Assembly: GCF_030929555.1 (NCBI RefSeq)
Contig: NZ_JAVFVT010000010.1
Location: forward strand, 121,534-185,533
Reading direction: 5' to 3'
DNA from: Paenibacillus sp. LHD-117
GTDB taxonomy: Bacteria; Bacillota; Bacilli; Paenibacillales; Paenibacillaceae
Length of the DNA: 64,000 nucleotides
Shown piece by piece: positions 1 through 7,993 of the stretch. The notes below the pieces were generated by a model that did no database searches, was not told where the DNA came from, and saw nothing but the letters and a program-made list of their open reading frames with translations. A program made the translations under genes and the position numbers. How positions within the stretch are numbered: position 1 is the stretch's first letter; each line of letters opens with the position of its first letter.

Positions 1-1141
1 CGATGATCAAGAACGCCGGGAACACGACCTCGAAATCCTGCCATTCGATCTTCTGGACGACGCTGATCATGAGAAAGCCGACGATGATGAGTGACGGAGC
101 GGTAATGGCCGGGATCGACGCCAGCACCGAAACGATCGGTGAGAAAAACAACGTCAGCGCGAGCAGCAAGCTGACCGTTACCGCCGTGAGTCCCGTGCGG
201 CCGCCCACGGCGACGCCCGCGCTGGATTCGATGTAGGCGGATGTCGGGCTCGTCCCGAGCATCGCGCCGGAGGTCGTGCCGACCGCATCGGCGAGCAGCG
301 CGCAGCGCGACCGCGGGAACTTGCCGTCCTTCATCATTCCGGCCTGCTCGGCGACGCCGAGCATCGTGCCCGTCGTGTCGAACAGCGTAATAAGCAGGAA
401 CGTGAAGATGACCGCGTACAGGCCGTTCTCGAACACGCCCCCGATGTCCATCTGCAGCGCCGTCTCGGAGAGGCCGCTCGGCAGCGCCACGATTTGCGAA
501 GGCAGCTCCAGCAGACCCATGGAATAAGCGATGATCGCCGTCACGATCATGCCGATGAACAAGTATCCTTTGACCCGATAAGACATTAGCACAAGCGATA
601 TAATCAGTCCAATTATCGTAAGCAGCGTCATCGGCTCCGTCAGCTTGCCCAGCGTGAGCAGCGTAGCCGGCGAATCCACGATCAGCTTCGAATTTTGCAA
701 CCCGATAAACGTGATGAACAGACCGATGCCCGCCGTAATCGCATGCTTCAAGCTAGCCGGAATCGCGTCCAGCAGCATGTAGCGGAACGAAGTAAGCGAT
801 AGCAGAACGAACAAAGCTCCCGCGACGAACACCGCGCCAAGCGCCGTCTGCCAATCAATCCCTTCCCCGCCGACGACGGTGAAAGCGAAGTACGCGTTAA
901 GCCCCATGCCCGGCGCGATGACGATCGGATAATTCGACGCGAGCCCCATGATCAGCGTGCCGACGATGCTGGCCAGCACCGTCGCGACGAACACGCCGTG
1001 GAAGTCCATGCCCGCCTCGCCGAGTATCCCCGGGTTGACGATGACGATGTACACCATCGTGAAAAACGTCGTCACGCCCGCGATCAATTCCGTAGGCACG
1101 GTCGTGCCTCTTTCTGTTAACCTAAACCACTTCTCCAACAT
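1..1141 (-). CDS. pbuG: NCS2/AzgA-family purine (guanine/hypoxanthine) permease, C-terminus cut by window edge
   Basis: Imports purine bases (guanine/hypoxanthine) across the cytoplasmic membrane by proton symport, if it follows the AzgA branch of the NCS2 family (PbuG/PbuO type). About 380 residues are visible. The N-terminus reads [13 protein letters not shown] followed by a hydrophobic segment with [17 protein letters not shown], and later segments carry the family signatures [10 protein letters not shown] and [15 protein letters not shown], and [15 protein letters not shown]. At least eight membrane segments can be seen. The ATG at 1141 was chosen because GGAGG lies nine bases upstream. 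The guanine-class riboswitch directly upstream supports the substrate call. PbuG and PbuO cannot be separated from sequence reading alone. The C-terminal end lies beyond base 1. Confidence 0.9.
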   Translation of the reverse strand, partial: MLEKWFRLTERGTTVPTELIAGVTTFFTMVYIVIVNPGILGEAGMDFHGVFVATVLASIVGTLIMGLASNYPIVIAPGMGLNAYFAFTVVGGEGIDWQTALGAVFVAGALFVLLSLTSFRYMLLDAIPASLKHAITAGIGLFITFIGLQNSKLIVDSPATLLTLGKLTEPMTLLTIIGLIISLVLMSYRVKGYLFIGMIVTAIIAYSMGLLELPSQIVALPSGLSETALQMDIGGVFENGLYAVIFTFLLITLFDTTGTMLGVAEQAGMMKDGKFPRSRCALLADAVGTTSGAMLGTSPTSAYIESSAGVAVGGRTGLTAVTVSLLLALTLFFSPIVSVLASIPAITAPSLIIVGFLMISVVQKIEWQDFEVVFPAFLII

Positions 1142-1157
1142 GTCCGATGCCTCCGCC

Positions 1158-1228
1158 AAAAAAAATAATCCTAACCCAAATATAGGGTGCGTCATAAGAC
1201 GCGCACGCTATACCCGTAGTCAGGATTA
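1158..1228 (-). terminator. Expression platform of the purine riboswitch
   Basis: On the minus strand TAATCCTGA (1228-1220, the P3 3' arm of the aptamer) can pair with TTAGGATTA (1174-1166) over nine pairs with one G-U. This encloses a local hairpin at 1206-1187 (GTGC-GTC/GAC-GCAC) and is followed by eight T residues (1165-1158). A terminator that borrows an aptamer strand would be broken by ligand binding. The only competing local hairpin, ACCC/GGGT at 1188-1174, is weak. Pairing was read by eye. Confidence 0.55.
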
Positions 1229-1278
1229 ATTGGCTCCTGGTAGAGACCCTCAAACCATATTAGTGAGGATATACGAAT
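1212..1278 (-). ncRNA. Purine riboswitch aptamer, guanine class
   Basis: Reading the minus strand, P1 (CGTA/TACG plus wobble pairs), P2 (CCTCA/TGAGG with the loop AATATGG), the core TCTCTACC, P3 (AGGA/TCCT) and the terminal GACTACGG match the purine riboswitch fold. The specificity pyrimidine is C in GACTAC, which in characterised members selects guanine or hypoxanthine; adenine riboswitches have GATTA. It sits in the leader of the purine permease. Confidence 0.93.
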
Positions 1279-1292
1279 GTTCTGCGATCATT

Positions 1293-1321
1293 AGATTACT
1301 GCAATCGGACACTCGAGTCAA
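1293..1321 (-). promoter_or_regulatory. Sigma-A promoter of the purine permease
   Basis: TTGACT (1321-1316), a 17-base spacer and TAATCT (1298-1293) on the minus strand put the transcript start just upstream of the riboswitch P1 stem. Confidence 0.75.
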
Positions 1322-1411
1322 TAAAAATGTTTGTTTTTACCGGAAATTCCCGAACTATTATTTAATCTTGTTGAAATATCGTTCGCCTATCTTGCATTCG
1401 AAGTTGTATCG

Positions 1412-2734
1412 TTAGCCCATGCTCTCTACCAGATATCCGCCCGCCGCTCCCAGTAACACGATCGTCCAAGGAGGCAGCTTCCAATAAACCAGCAAAACAA
1501 ATAAAGAGGCCGCCAGCACAAAATCCCGCGTGGACGCGACCGCGCTCGTCCAAATCGGATCATAAAGCGCCGCGAGCAGGATGCCGACGACCGCCGCATT
1601 CGCGCCGGCCAAGGCGTGCTGCACCTTCGGCAGCGCTCGCAGCGTCTGCCAGAACGGCATGGCGCCCGCCATCAACAAGTAGGCTGGCAGGAATATCGCG
1701 AGCGTGGCAGCCAACCCGCCTAACCAACCGTCCGACGCCGCGCCCAAGAAGGACGCGAAAGTGAACAACGGCCCCGGAACGGCTTGCGCCGCGCTATAGC
1801 CGGCGAGAAACTGTTCTTCCGTGACCCATCCCGTAGGCACGACCTCGCTCTCAAGCAGCGGAAGCACTACATGGCCGCCGCCGAATACGAGCGATCCCGA
1901 CCGGTAGAAGCCGTCCGCCATCGCGATCCAGTGGTTCGCGGTCAGCTCGCGCGCCAAAGGCAGAACCAGGAGAAGCAGCAGGAACAACGCCAAACAAACG
2001 AAGCCGGCTATTCGGGAAACGCCGGGGACATCTGTTTCGGATGGTCCGAGCGCGATGGAATCAGCGGGTTTCGGCCTAACCAAGTCCACCGCTTGGTTCC
2101 CATCAACCTTGCCCGTGCCGCTTCCGGATGCAGCATCGGCGCCTCCCGCCCCGCGCCTTCCGAATAACCACCAGCCGGCGAGCGCGGCGGCGGCGATGAC
2201 GGCGACTTGGCTGTACGCCGCATTCCATAACAAAACGATCGCCGCCGATAGGATAGCCATCGTCATGCGGGTGCGCCCCGCCGCCAGCTTCTGCCCCATC
2301 CCCCATACCGCCTGCGCGACGATGGCCACCGCGACGAGCTTGAGGCCGTGCAGCCAACCCGCGTCGACGATGCCCGCTCCTTGAAGGAGCAAGGCAAACA
2401 CAGCTAACACTATCGCCGACGGCAGCGTGAAACCAGCCATCGAAACCGCGCCGCCTATCAATCCGCCGCGCATAATGCCGATGCCGATGCCGACCTGGCT
2501 GCTCGCCGGCCCCGGCAGGAACTGCGCGAGCGCTACTATATCGGCATAACTGCCTTCATCCAGCCACTTGCGGCGGCGGACGTATTCTTCATGAAAATAA
2601 CCCAGATGCGCGATCGGCCCGCCGAAGGACGTCAGCCCAAGCTTGGTCGATACCGCGAATAGCTCCCATAATCGTTTGCCTCTGCCCGACACTTCCCCGG
2701 CCCCCAATGCCAGTAGAATCAAACCGATCTGCAA
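1412..2734 (-). CDS. chrA: ChrA/CHR-family chromate transporter (long form)
   Basis: Membrane transporter of the CHR superfamily; characterised members export chromate, but many paralogues have untested substrates. The 440-residue frame holds the two homologous CHR halves. The first has TSFGGPIAHLGYF and FLPGPASSQ, and the second has LVFGGGHVVLPLLESEV and AVPGPLFTFASF. About 10-12 hydrophobic segments fit the family. The longest frame begins at a TTG (2734). A GTG near 2690 (VSGRGKRLWELF) with GGGGG eight bases upstream is at least as plausible. An IS element starts immediately upstream; rejoining the flanks of that element would extend the frame in phase to an ATG (MVPVNELQIG), so the insertion may have removed the native start or promoter. 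Confidence 0.88.
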   Translation of the reverse strand: MQIGLILLALGAGEVSGRGKRLWELFAVSTKLGLTSFGGPIAHLGYFHEEYVRRRKWLDEGSYADIVALAQFLPGPASSQVGIGIGIMRGGLIGGAVSMAGFTLPSAIVLAVFALLLQGAGIVDAGWLHGLKLVAVAIVAQAVWGMGQKLAAGRTRMTMAILSAAIVLLWNAAYSQVAVIAAAALAGWWLFGRRGAGGADAASGSGTGKVDGNQAVDLVRPKPADSIALGPSETDVPGVSRIAGFVCLALFLLLLLVLPLARELTANHWIAMADGFYRSGSLVFGGGHVVLPLLESEVVPTGWVTEEQFLAGYSAAQAVPGPLFTFASFLGAASDGWLGGLAATLAIFLPAYLLMAGAMPFWQTLRALPKVQHALAGANAAVVGILLAALYDPIWTSAVASTRDFVLAASLFVLLVYWKLPPWTIVLLGAAGGYLVESMG

Positions 2735-2869
2735 TTCATCAAAATCTTAGAGGATACCCCCCTTCTTCAAGTGGGGGAGGAATGTGCGTCAGGCGCTAGC
2801 CTGAATGATTTTTCAAATGTTCTTGACCTCCAATATATGCTATCATAAGTATAGAAAGGAGGCGAACGT

Positions 2870-3988
2870 ATGATCGCAACCGTTACGGCAAAAATCAAGA
2901 TTAAGCCGACGGATAGTCAAATGGAGGCGCTGCATCAAACCATGATTGCTTATCGGCGAGGCTGCAATCTGGTCTCTGACTGTGTGTTCGACTCGAGCGA
3001 ATTAAAGCAGCCTGCTTTGCACCGAATGACCTATCAATTCCTCCGCGGTACGATTGGTCTGCGCTCCCAAATGGCTCAGTCGGTGATGAAAACCGTCATT
3101 GCCAGATACAAGACGATTCGGAGCAGCGGCCACGATTGGACGCGCGTGCAGTTTAAGAAGCCGGAATATGATCTAGTCTGGAATAGGGATTATTCGCTGA
3201 ACGCGCAGCTGTTCTCCGTGAATACACTTCAGGGCCGCATCAAAGTCCCCTTCGAATCCAAGGGAATGGAAGCCTATTTCGACGGCTCTTGGACATTCGG
3301 CACAGCAAAGCTTATCTGGAAAAAAAGCAAATGGTTTCTGCATATTCCTGTATCTAAGGAAATAGCAGCTCCTGGGCTGCAGGACATTGAACAAGTTGCT
3401 GGGATCGATCTAGGCATCAACTTTATTGCCACGGCGTACGGCACCGATGGCAAGACCGTCTTCTATCGGGGCAGGGCGCTGAAACGAAAACGAGCGAACT
3501 ACAAACGATTGCGTTCCGAGCTTCAGCGCAAACAAACGGCCTCGTCACGCCGCAGGCTGAAACAAATCGGAGAGCGAGAAACCCGCTGGATGACTGATGT
3601 GAATCATCAGGTCAGTAAGGCACTCGCCCACCGGTACGGGGCGAATACGCTGTTCGTGCTGGAAGATTTGACAGGTATTCGCCGTGCAACGGAAAAGACC
3701 AAGCTAAAGGATCGATATGTGATGGTATCATGGGCGTTCTACCAGCTTCGCAACATGCTGGCGTACAAGGCGCAGCTTGTTGGATCGATCGCGATTGCGG
3801 TTGATCCGAAGCACACGTCGCAAGCGTGTCCGGTATGCGGCCACATCGCAAAAGAAAATCGGGATAAAGGGAAGCATCGTTTCCATTGCCGGGATTGCGG
3901 ATATGCAAGCAATGATGACCGCATAGGCGCTATGAATCTCTGTCTGAAGGGAAAACAGTACCTTCTTCAAGGTGCAGGCGTAGCATGA
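2870..3988 (+). CDS. tnpB: TnpB RNA-guided nuclease of an IS200/IS605-type element
   Basis: TnpB proteins are RuvC-like nucleases guided by an omega-RNA made from the element's right end, and they help retain the element. The 372-residue protein has the N-terminal OrfB helix-turn-helix region and a complete RuvC core. D180 is in VAGIDLGINFIAT, E265 is in FVLEDLTG and D350 is in NDDRIGAMN. A four-cysteine zinc ribbon is formed by C320/C323 (CPVCG) and C340/C343 (CRDCG). All catalytic residues are present, so it should be active. AAAGGAGG precedes the ATG, and TTGACC lies about 50 bases upstream. The transposase gene tnpA is missing, so mobility would need TnpA in trans. Confidence 0.93.
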   Translation: MIATVTAKIKIKPTDSQMEALHQTMIAYRRGCNLVSDCVFDSSELKQPALHRMTYQFLRGTIGLRSQMAQSVMKTVIARYKTIRSSGHDWTRVQFKKPEYDLVWNRDYSLNAQLFSVNTLQGRIKVPFESKGMEAYFDGSWTFGTAKLIWKKSKWFLHIPVSKEIAAPGLQDIEQVAGIDLGINFIATAYGTDGKTVFYRGRALKRKRANYKRLRSELQRKQTASSRRRLKQIGERETRWMTDVNHQVSKALAHRYGANTLFVLEDLTGIRRATEKTKLKDRYVMVSWAFYQLRNMLAYKAQLVGSIAIAVDPKHTSQACPVCGHIAKENRDKGKHRFHCRDCGYASNDDRIGAMNLCLKGKQYLLQGAGVA

Positions 3989-3989
3989 C

Positions 3990-4152
3990 TAGGCTTGCAG
4001 GGCAGCTGTCAATCTGCCCATCGATAGGCGTATGCTTATCGTGGATGTAACACCACGTTCTTCTGAACGCAAAGAGATCGGAGTCGTAGAGACGTTACCA
4101 CGATTGGGTAGTTACAAGCTCCCACTTCAAACAATAATTAAGTGGGAGTCAT
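3990..4152 (+). ncRNA. Candidate omega-RNA / structured right end of the tnpB element
   Basis: Directly after the tnpB stop come four consecutive small hairpins: GGGCAG/CTGCCC (4000-4019), CGATA/TATCG (4022-4041), GTGG/CCAC (4041-4056) and CGTTC/GAACG (4056-4069). They are followed by the right-end hairpin at 4118-4150. This is where omega-RNAs of TnpB systems are encoded; their 3' guide is taken from the flank beyond the right end, here starting about 4153 (TGACTGGAACC). The structure is read by eye and expression is not shown. Confidence 0.6.
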
Positions 4153-4210
4153 TGACTGGAACCATTATACCCGATTCCGCTTATAGGCTAAAGTTGAGCT
4201 ATTGTAAACG

Positions 4211-5101
4211 TCATGCGGAAATCCCCTTCCCGTCCGACCGGCGCTGCCGCTCCGCGAACAAGGATCTTGCGCCGGCGGCCGTCACGAGGATGAAACAGGC
4301 GGCCGCGGCAAGAGGCAGCGCCGACCATTCCAGCAGCGGGCGGCCGAGCAGCGTCTGCCAGCCCATAGCGAGCAGGCCGAGGAAAAACGCGATGCCCGAG
4401 ACGTGGATCAGCGTCCGGCGGAACGCCGCGGGAAGCGCCGATCCCACCGCCAGCCACGCGATGAACGGCAGCGCCTGAATGGCATGGAAGCCCATACCGT
4501 GCAGCCAGATCAGATTGCCCTCCGCGCCGATGAACCGGCCGCCGTTCATGGAAATCGAGATGCCGCCGGCAAACGCGACCATGATCGAAACCATCGCGTA
4601 ACGAATGCCGAGCACGAGCTCCGGGTTCGCTTCATACGTTGTTCTTTTAAAGAATTGAATCGCGAATAACAAATAGTAGCCTGCCAACAGAAGGGCGACG
4701 AGGCCGAATACCCCTGCCGCAATGATGTCGAAGGTCGAGCCGTTCTCCGCGAAACGCGGATTCACTCCGCGAATATTTTGCACGGTCTCCAAGAAGTAGG
4801 AATAAAGCGCAAGCACGATATATGACCAGCGAAAAAATGCCCTCCCCTTCCGTCCCATGCCCGATAACGGACTAATTGCCGCCGTAGAAAGCATAAATAT
4901 GCCCAAAGCAGCGTTAAACGAAAACGCCTTCCACAGATTCCCGTCGGGCGGCATTTCTGCGCCTCCGATGAGTGCCCAAACGCCGCACATCAGCGCCAGC
5001 GCGAAACCCAGCAGCCCCGTCGCGACCATCCATTTCTCGCCTGTGAACCAACCGGCTTCGCCTTGCGCCTTATCTGTTCCCATAATCATCATCCCCATCA
5101 T
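4211..5101 (-). CDS. Uncharacterised integral membrane protein, 7-8 membrane segments
   Basis: I do not recognise the family. The 296 residues have a short polar N-terminus (MMGMMIMGTDKAQGEAG), seven or eight hydrophobic segments spread over the whole length, and a charged C-terminal tail (SLFAERQRRSDGKG). Conserved-looking polar residues sit near membrane segments, for example LETVQNIRGVNPRF and IWLHGMGFHAIQALPF, the latter placing two histidines in or next to a helix. AAGGA precedes the ATG. It stands alone between the IS element and a divergent SIMPL gene. No function is proposed. Confidence 0.75.
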   Translation of the reverse strand: MMGMMIMGTDKAQGEAGWFTGEKWMVATGLLGFALALMCGVWALIGGAEMPPDGNLWKAFSFNAALGIFMLSTAAISPLSGMGRKGRAFFRWSYIVLALYSYFLETVQNIRGVNPRFAENGSTFDIIAAGVFGLVALLLAGYYLLFAIQFFKRTTYEANPELVLGIRYAMVSIMVAFAGGISISMNGGRFIGAEGNLIWLHGMGFHAIQALPFIAWLAVGSALPAAFRRTLIHVSGIAFFLGLLAMGWQTLLGRPLLEWSALPLAAAACFILVTAAGARSLFAERQRRSDGKGISA

Positions 5102-5334
5102 CGTTTTCCTTAAATTTACAGGATTACTAGCTGAGGCGTAACAGTCGCTGGAAGGGTTCTCCCCTGCTCCGTAGGACGGTTGCCGTTTCCGACCGAAGAA
5201 CGGGACGCCTCCCCGCCCTAAGTCAGTGACAACGCGTCGATTGCCGGGAGTCGCAAGCTAGAAACATCCGACGTCATCGATTCGTCTAGGAAGTCATAGA
5301 ATCTTGTAGCCATGGAAAGGAAGGGATCCGTAAA
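5102..5334. other. Intergenic region between divergent genes
   Basis: This 233-base stretch must hold the promoters of two divergent genes. I see no clear sigma-A promoter and no convincing operator in it. Confidence 0.4.
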
Positions 5335-5979
5335 ATGAAAGAACAGAACGAATCGGCTTGTCCGTTTACCATTGAAGTCTTGGGAGAAGGTCTGGCAACG
5401 GCGAAACCGGACGAGACGCGCGTGACGCTTGGCGTGATAAGCGAAGGGGAGAAGCTGGAGGAGCTGCAAGCGGGCAACGCCGCCAAAATCGCGGCGATCG
5501 TTCAAGCGTTGACGGCGCTTGGCGTCGCGCGCGAGAACATCGCCACCGCGAGCTTCGCCATCGAGCCGCAGTACGACTACGTCGACGGCAAACAGGTCTT
5601 CCGCGGCTACAAGGCGACCCACCTGCTGCAGGTAACGATCGCCGGCACGGAAGCCGCCGGCCGGATCATCGACGCGGCGGTTGCCAATGGGGCGAACACG
5701 GTCACCGACGTCTCGTTCCGCTCGTCCATGGCTGACGAGGCGCAGCACGATGCTCTGACGCTGGCGGTACGCAACGCGCAGGCGAAAGCGCTCGCCATCG
5801 CCGACACGCTGGGTGTCTCTCTTTCGGCCGTGCCTTGCAAGGTAGAGGAAACGCAAAAGACCGGCTTCGAGCCGGTCCAATTCAAAGCCGCGATGCCCGT
5901 CGGCGACGCCGCGACGACGCTCGAACCCGGGACGCTGACTTTCCGGGCCGCGGTTCGCGTTTGGTATTTGTACGCATAA
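5335..5979 (+). CDS. SIMPL-domain (DUF541/YggE-like) protein
   Basis: The 214-residue protein matches the SIMPL fold throughout. It has an N-terminal strand with EVLGEGLATAKPDETRVTLG, the middle segment FAIEPQYDYVDGKQVFRGY, and the helix AVRNAQAKALAIADTLGVSL. Family members include E. coli YggE, BP26 and Bacillus YhjR-like proteins; the molecular role is not settled, with links to oxidative stress and oligomeric ring assembly. Unlike many relatives it has no signal peptide, which suggests a cytoplasmic protein. GGAAGGG lies nine bases before the ATG. It is a single-gene unit transcribed away from the membrane protein at 4211-5101. Confidence 0.88.
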   Translation: MKEQNESACPFTIEVLGEGLATAKPDETRVTLGVISEGEKLEELQAGNAAKIAAIVQALTALGVARENIATASFAIEPQYDYVDGKQVFRGYKATHLLQVTIAGTEAAGRIIDAAVANGANTVTDVSFRSSMADEAQHDALTLAVRNAQAKALAIADTLGVSLSAVPCKVEETQKTGFEPVQFKAAMPVGDAATTLEPGTLTFRAAVRVWYLYA

Positions 5980-6033
5980 GCGACCCTCCTTCAGAGGCTT
6001 CCGCTGGCATTCGAGATCAACCGAAATGATAAC

Positions 6034-6414
6034 GGTTTTAGGATCGCTCCACTAGACTAGTAGTTCGATTCAGAATTACCGTCACTACTCTACATTTGCC
6101 ATACAGCCATGATCTGCAAATCGATGGCAACCGTTTGAGATGGCTAACGGCGGCCACAGTCGTTATTTGCTCCAAAATCGGTTGTTTACTAATTCTAACG
6201 GAGCTGGAGGCTGCTATTGGCCATCAAACAGTGCCATTTCCCTGGAAATCCGTCCAATAAGCGCGCGTAGCTCCGTTAGATTTTAGAATGAGGCATGAAA
6301 GGCAAAATAACGGCTGTGCGCTCCGTTAGCCATCTTTTCAGTTCGGCATACCGTTTGAAGGATCGCCGAAGTCGCGATGGTTACGGAATTTTAGAATCGT
6401 TCCACTAGACTAGT
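6034..6414. repeat. Palindromic intergenic repeat element flanked by direct repeats
   Basis: Near-identical direct repeats of about 26 bases, ending in CCACTAGACTAGT, bound the region (6036-6061 and 6389-6414). Inside, the left half is an imperfect inverted copy of the right half. GATGGCTAACGG with GTCGTTATT (6139-6168) mirrors AATAACGGC with CGTTAGCCATC (near 6306-6334). TCTAACGGAGCT (6204-6215) mirrors AGCTCCGTTAGA (near 6268-6280). The core word TAACGGAGC recurs in both orientations. There is no coding potential. It looks like a non-autonomous (MITE-like) or REP-type element; the right direct repeat abuts the stop codon of the permease gene. Confidence 0.75.
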
Positions 6415-7191
6415 CTACCTCCGCAGCGAAGAAGTGCTCACGACGCCATATCGCGATAGCAGCCTGCGGCCCAGCAGCGCGACGGCCCGGTCGGTCAGGA
6501 AACCCATCAAGCCGAGGCAGATGAGGCCGACGAAGATCCAATCCGTGCGGAAGAACAGCCGCGAGTTCCAAATCAAGTAGCCGACGCCTTCGTTGGACGC
6601 GATCATCTCCGCTCCGATAATCGCCATGAACGAGGTGCCCATCGCGAGTCTGATGCCCGTGAACATAAAAGGCACCGTCGCGGGAATAATGACGTGGAGC
6701 ACGATCTGCCACTCGGAGGCGCCCATGCTGCGGGCGGAGCGAATTTTGTCCTCCTCGACGGACAGAACGCCGGTGAGCGTGTTCAGCACGACGATGAAAA
6801 ACGTAGCGTAGAGGATCAGCATGATTTTCGACGTTTCGCCGATGCCGAACCAGACCAGGAACAACGTAATAAACGCGATCGGGGGAATGAAGCGGATGAA
6901 GTTCAGGAACGGCTCCGCCACGATGCGGACCGCGCTCACCTTCCCGATGATCAGGCCGACCGGAATCGCGACCAGGCTTCCGAGCGTCCAGCCTAGCAAT
7001 ACCCGGTAAGAGCTAATGCCGATATATTGCAGCAGAGTGCCGTCCGAGAGCAGCTCGTAGCCGCCCTTTGCCGTGTAGACGGGACCCGGCAGTATTTCCG
7101 GTCCGTACAGCAGCGCAAGCAGCTGCCAGAGTCCGAGTCCGGCGATCCAGAACAGAAGGGTGAACCCTATTTTTTTCCATTTTCCGCTCAA
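6415..7191 (-). CDS. ABC transporter permease, SsuC/TauC family
   Basis: Membrane subunit of a sulfonate/nitrate/taurine-type importer. It has six predicted membrane segments and the permease loop that docks the ATPase, here SMGASEWQIVLHVIIPATVP. The start is taken as TTG at 7191 (LSGKWKKIGFTLL) because AAGGAGG lies seven bases upstream. An upstream ATG at 7236 would overlap the preceding ATPase gene and lacks such a site. It yields 258 residues, usual for SsuC. It is the last gene of the marR-sulfotransferase-ABC cluster, 13 bases after the ATPase stop. The substrate is probably an organic sulfur compound, inferred from the sulfotransferase partner. Confidence 0.92.
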   Translation of the reverse strand: MSGKWKKIGFTLLFWIAGLGLWQLLALLYGPEILPGPVYTAKGGYELLSDGTLLQYIGISSYRVLLGWTLGSLVAIPVGLIIGKVSAVRIVAEPFLNFIRFIPPIAFITLFLVWFGIGETSKIMLILYATFFIVVLNTLTGVLSVEEDKIRSARSMGASEWQIVLHVIIPATVPFMFTGIRLAMGTSFMAIIGAEMIASNEGVGYLIWNSRLFFRTDWIFVGLICLGLMGFLTDRAVALLGRRLLSRYGVVSTSSLRR

Positions 7192-7204
7192 GTCGATCCC
7201 TCCT

Positions 7205-7981
7205 TTATTCATCGAAATGCGATTGGATTTGGGCATGCAGCGCGTGGAAGGCCGGGTCGGCGATATCCCTCGGATAGGATAGCGGCACGTCGTAAATATG
7301 CGATATTTTGGAGGAAGGTCCCGGGGACATAATGCCGATGCGACCTCCTAGCAGGATAGCCTCCTGAATGTCGTGCGTGACGAAAATAACGGTTTTGTCG
7401 GTATCCCGCCAAATCCGGACGAGCTCCTTCTGCATCGTGCGCCGGGTCATCGCGTCTAGTGCGCCGAACGGCTCATCCATGAGCAGGATCGCCGGATCGT
7501 TAGACAGGACGCGTGCCAGCTGTACCCGCTGCTTCATGCCGCCGGACAATTCGCGCGGGAATTTCCCCTCATGCCCTTTCAGCCCGACCAGCTCGATGAA
7601 CTGATCGGAAATTTCCTTGCGCTTCGCCGCCGCGATCCGCTTAATCCGAAGTCCGAATTCGACGTTCTCGCGGACGGTCAGCCAAGGGAACAAGGAAGAA
7701 TCCGCTTGCTGGAACACGACCGCGCGATCCTGGCCGGGGCGCTCCACTTCCTTCTCGCCGACCCGTACCGCACCCGACGTTTTGGAGACGAATCCGGCAA
7801 TCAGCCCAAGCAGCGTCGACTTGCCGCAGCCGCTCGGCCCCAGCAGCACGAAGAACTCCCCGCCCTTCACCGCCAGATTGACGTCCTGAATGATGTAATG
7901 CAGCTCGCCTGCCGAAGGCTGCGCATAGCTTTTGTCCAATCGCTCGATCCGAATTTCGTTCCGTTTCGCCGCCGGTCCCAT
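7205..7981 (-). CDS. ABC transporter ATP-binding protein, SsuB/TauB family
   Basis: Energises the adjacent SsuC-type permease by ATP hydrolysis at the inner face of the membrane. All nucleotide-binding motifs are present in 258 residues: Walker A GPSGCGKST, Q-loop VFQQADSSLFPW, signature LSGGMKQR, Walker B ILLMDEPFGALD and switch histidine FVTHD. The spacing is typical of the nitrate/sulfonate/taurine ATPase family. It lies 12 bases after the binding-protein stop, in the same operon. Confidence 0.95.
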   Translation of the reverse strand: MGPAAKRNEIRIERLDKSYAQPSAGELHYIIQDVNLAVKGGEFFVLLGPSGCGKSTLLGLIAGFVSKTSGAVRVGEKEVERPGQDRAVVFQQADSSLFPWLTVRENVEFGLRIKRIAAAKRKEISDQFIELVGLKGHEGKFPRELSGGMKQRVQLARVLSNDPAILLMDEPFGALDAMTRRTMQKELVRIWRDTDKTVIFVTHDIQEAILLGGRIGIMSPGPSSKISHIYDVPLSYPRDIADPAFHALHAQIQSHFDE

Positions 7982-7993
7982 CGTCTCAGCTCC

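Larger units (their letters stand above)
2740..4152 (+). mobile_element. IS200/IS605-superfamily element carrying only tnpB (IS1341/IS605 type)
   Basis: The unit contains an intact tnpB and no tnpA. It lacks terminal inverted repeats but has subterminal hairpins at both ends, as expected for this superfamily. The left hairpin is near 2757-2780 (CCCC-CTT/AAG-GGGG) and the right one at 4118-4150 (CTCCCACTT/AAGTGGGAG). The left end is placed after the pentamer TTCAT (2735-2739), the position of the target motif in this family. The right end is placed at about 4152 because removing this interval restores an uninterrupted frame into chrA. Exact ends are uncertain by a few bases because TCAT occurs at both edges. 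Confidence 0.75.

Noticed and set aside
2740..4152. tnpA transposase inside the IS element
   Set aside because: No TnpA Y1 transposase frame exists on either strand between the element's ends.
5218..5880. 220-codon minus-strand frame opposite the SIMPL gene
   Set aside because: The plus-strand SIMPL domain is convincing over its full length.
7192..7236. ATG start at 7236 for the SsuC-type permease
   Set aside because: It overlaps the ATPase gene and lacks a ribosome site, while a TTG at 7191 has an ideal AAGGAGG.
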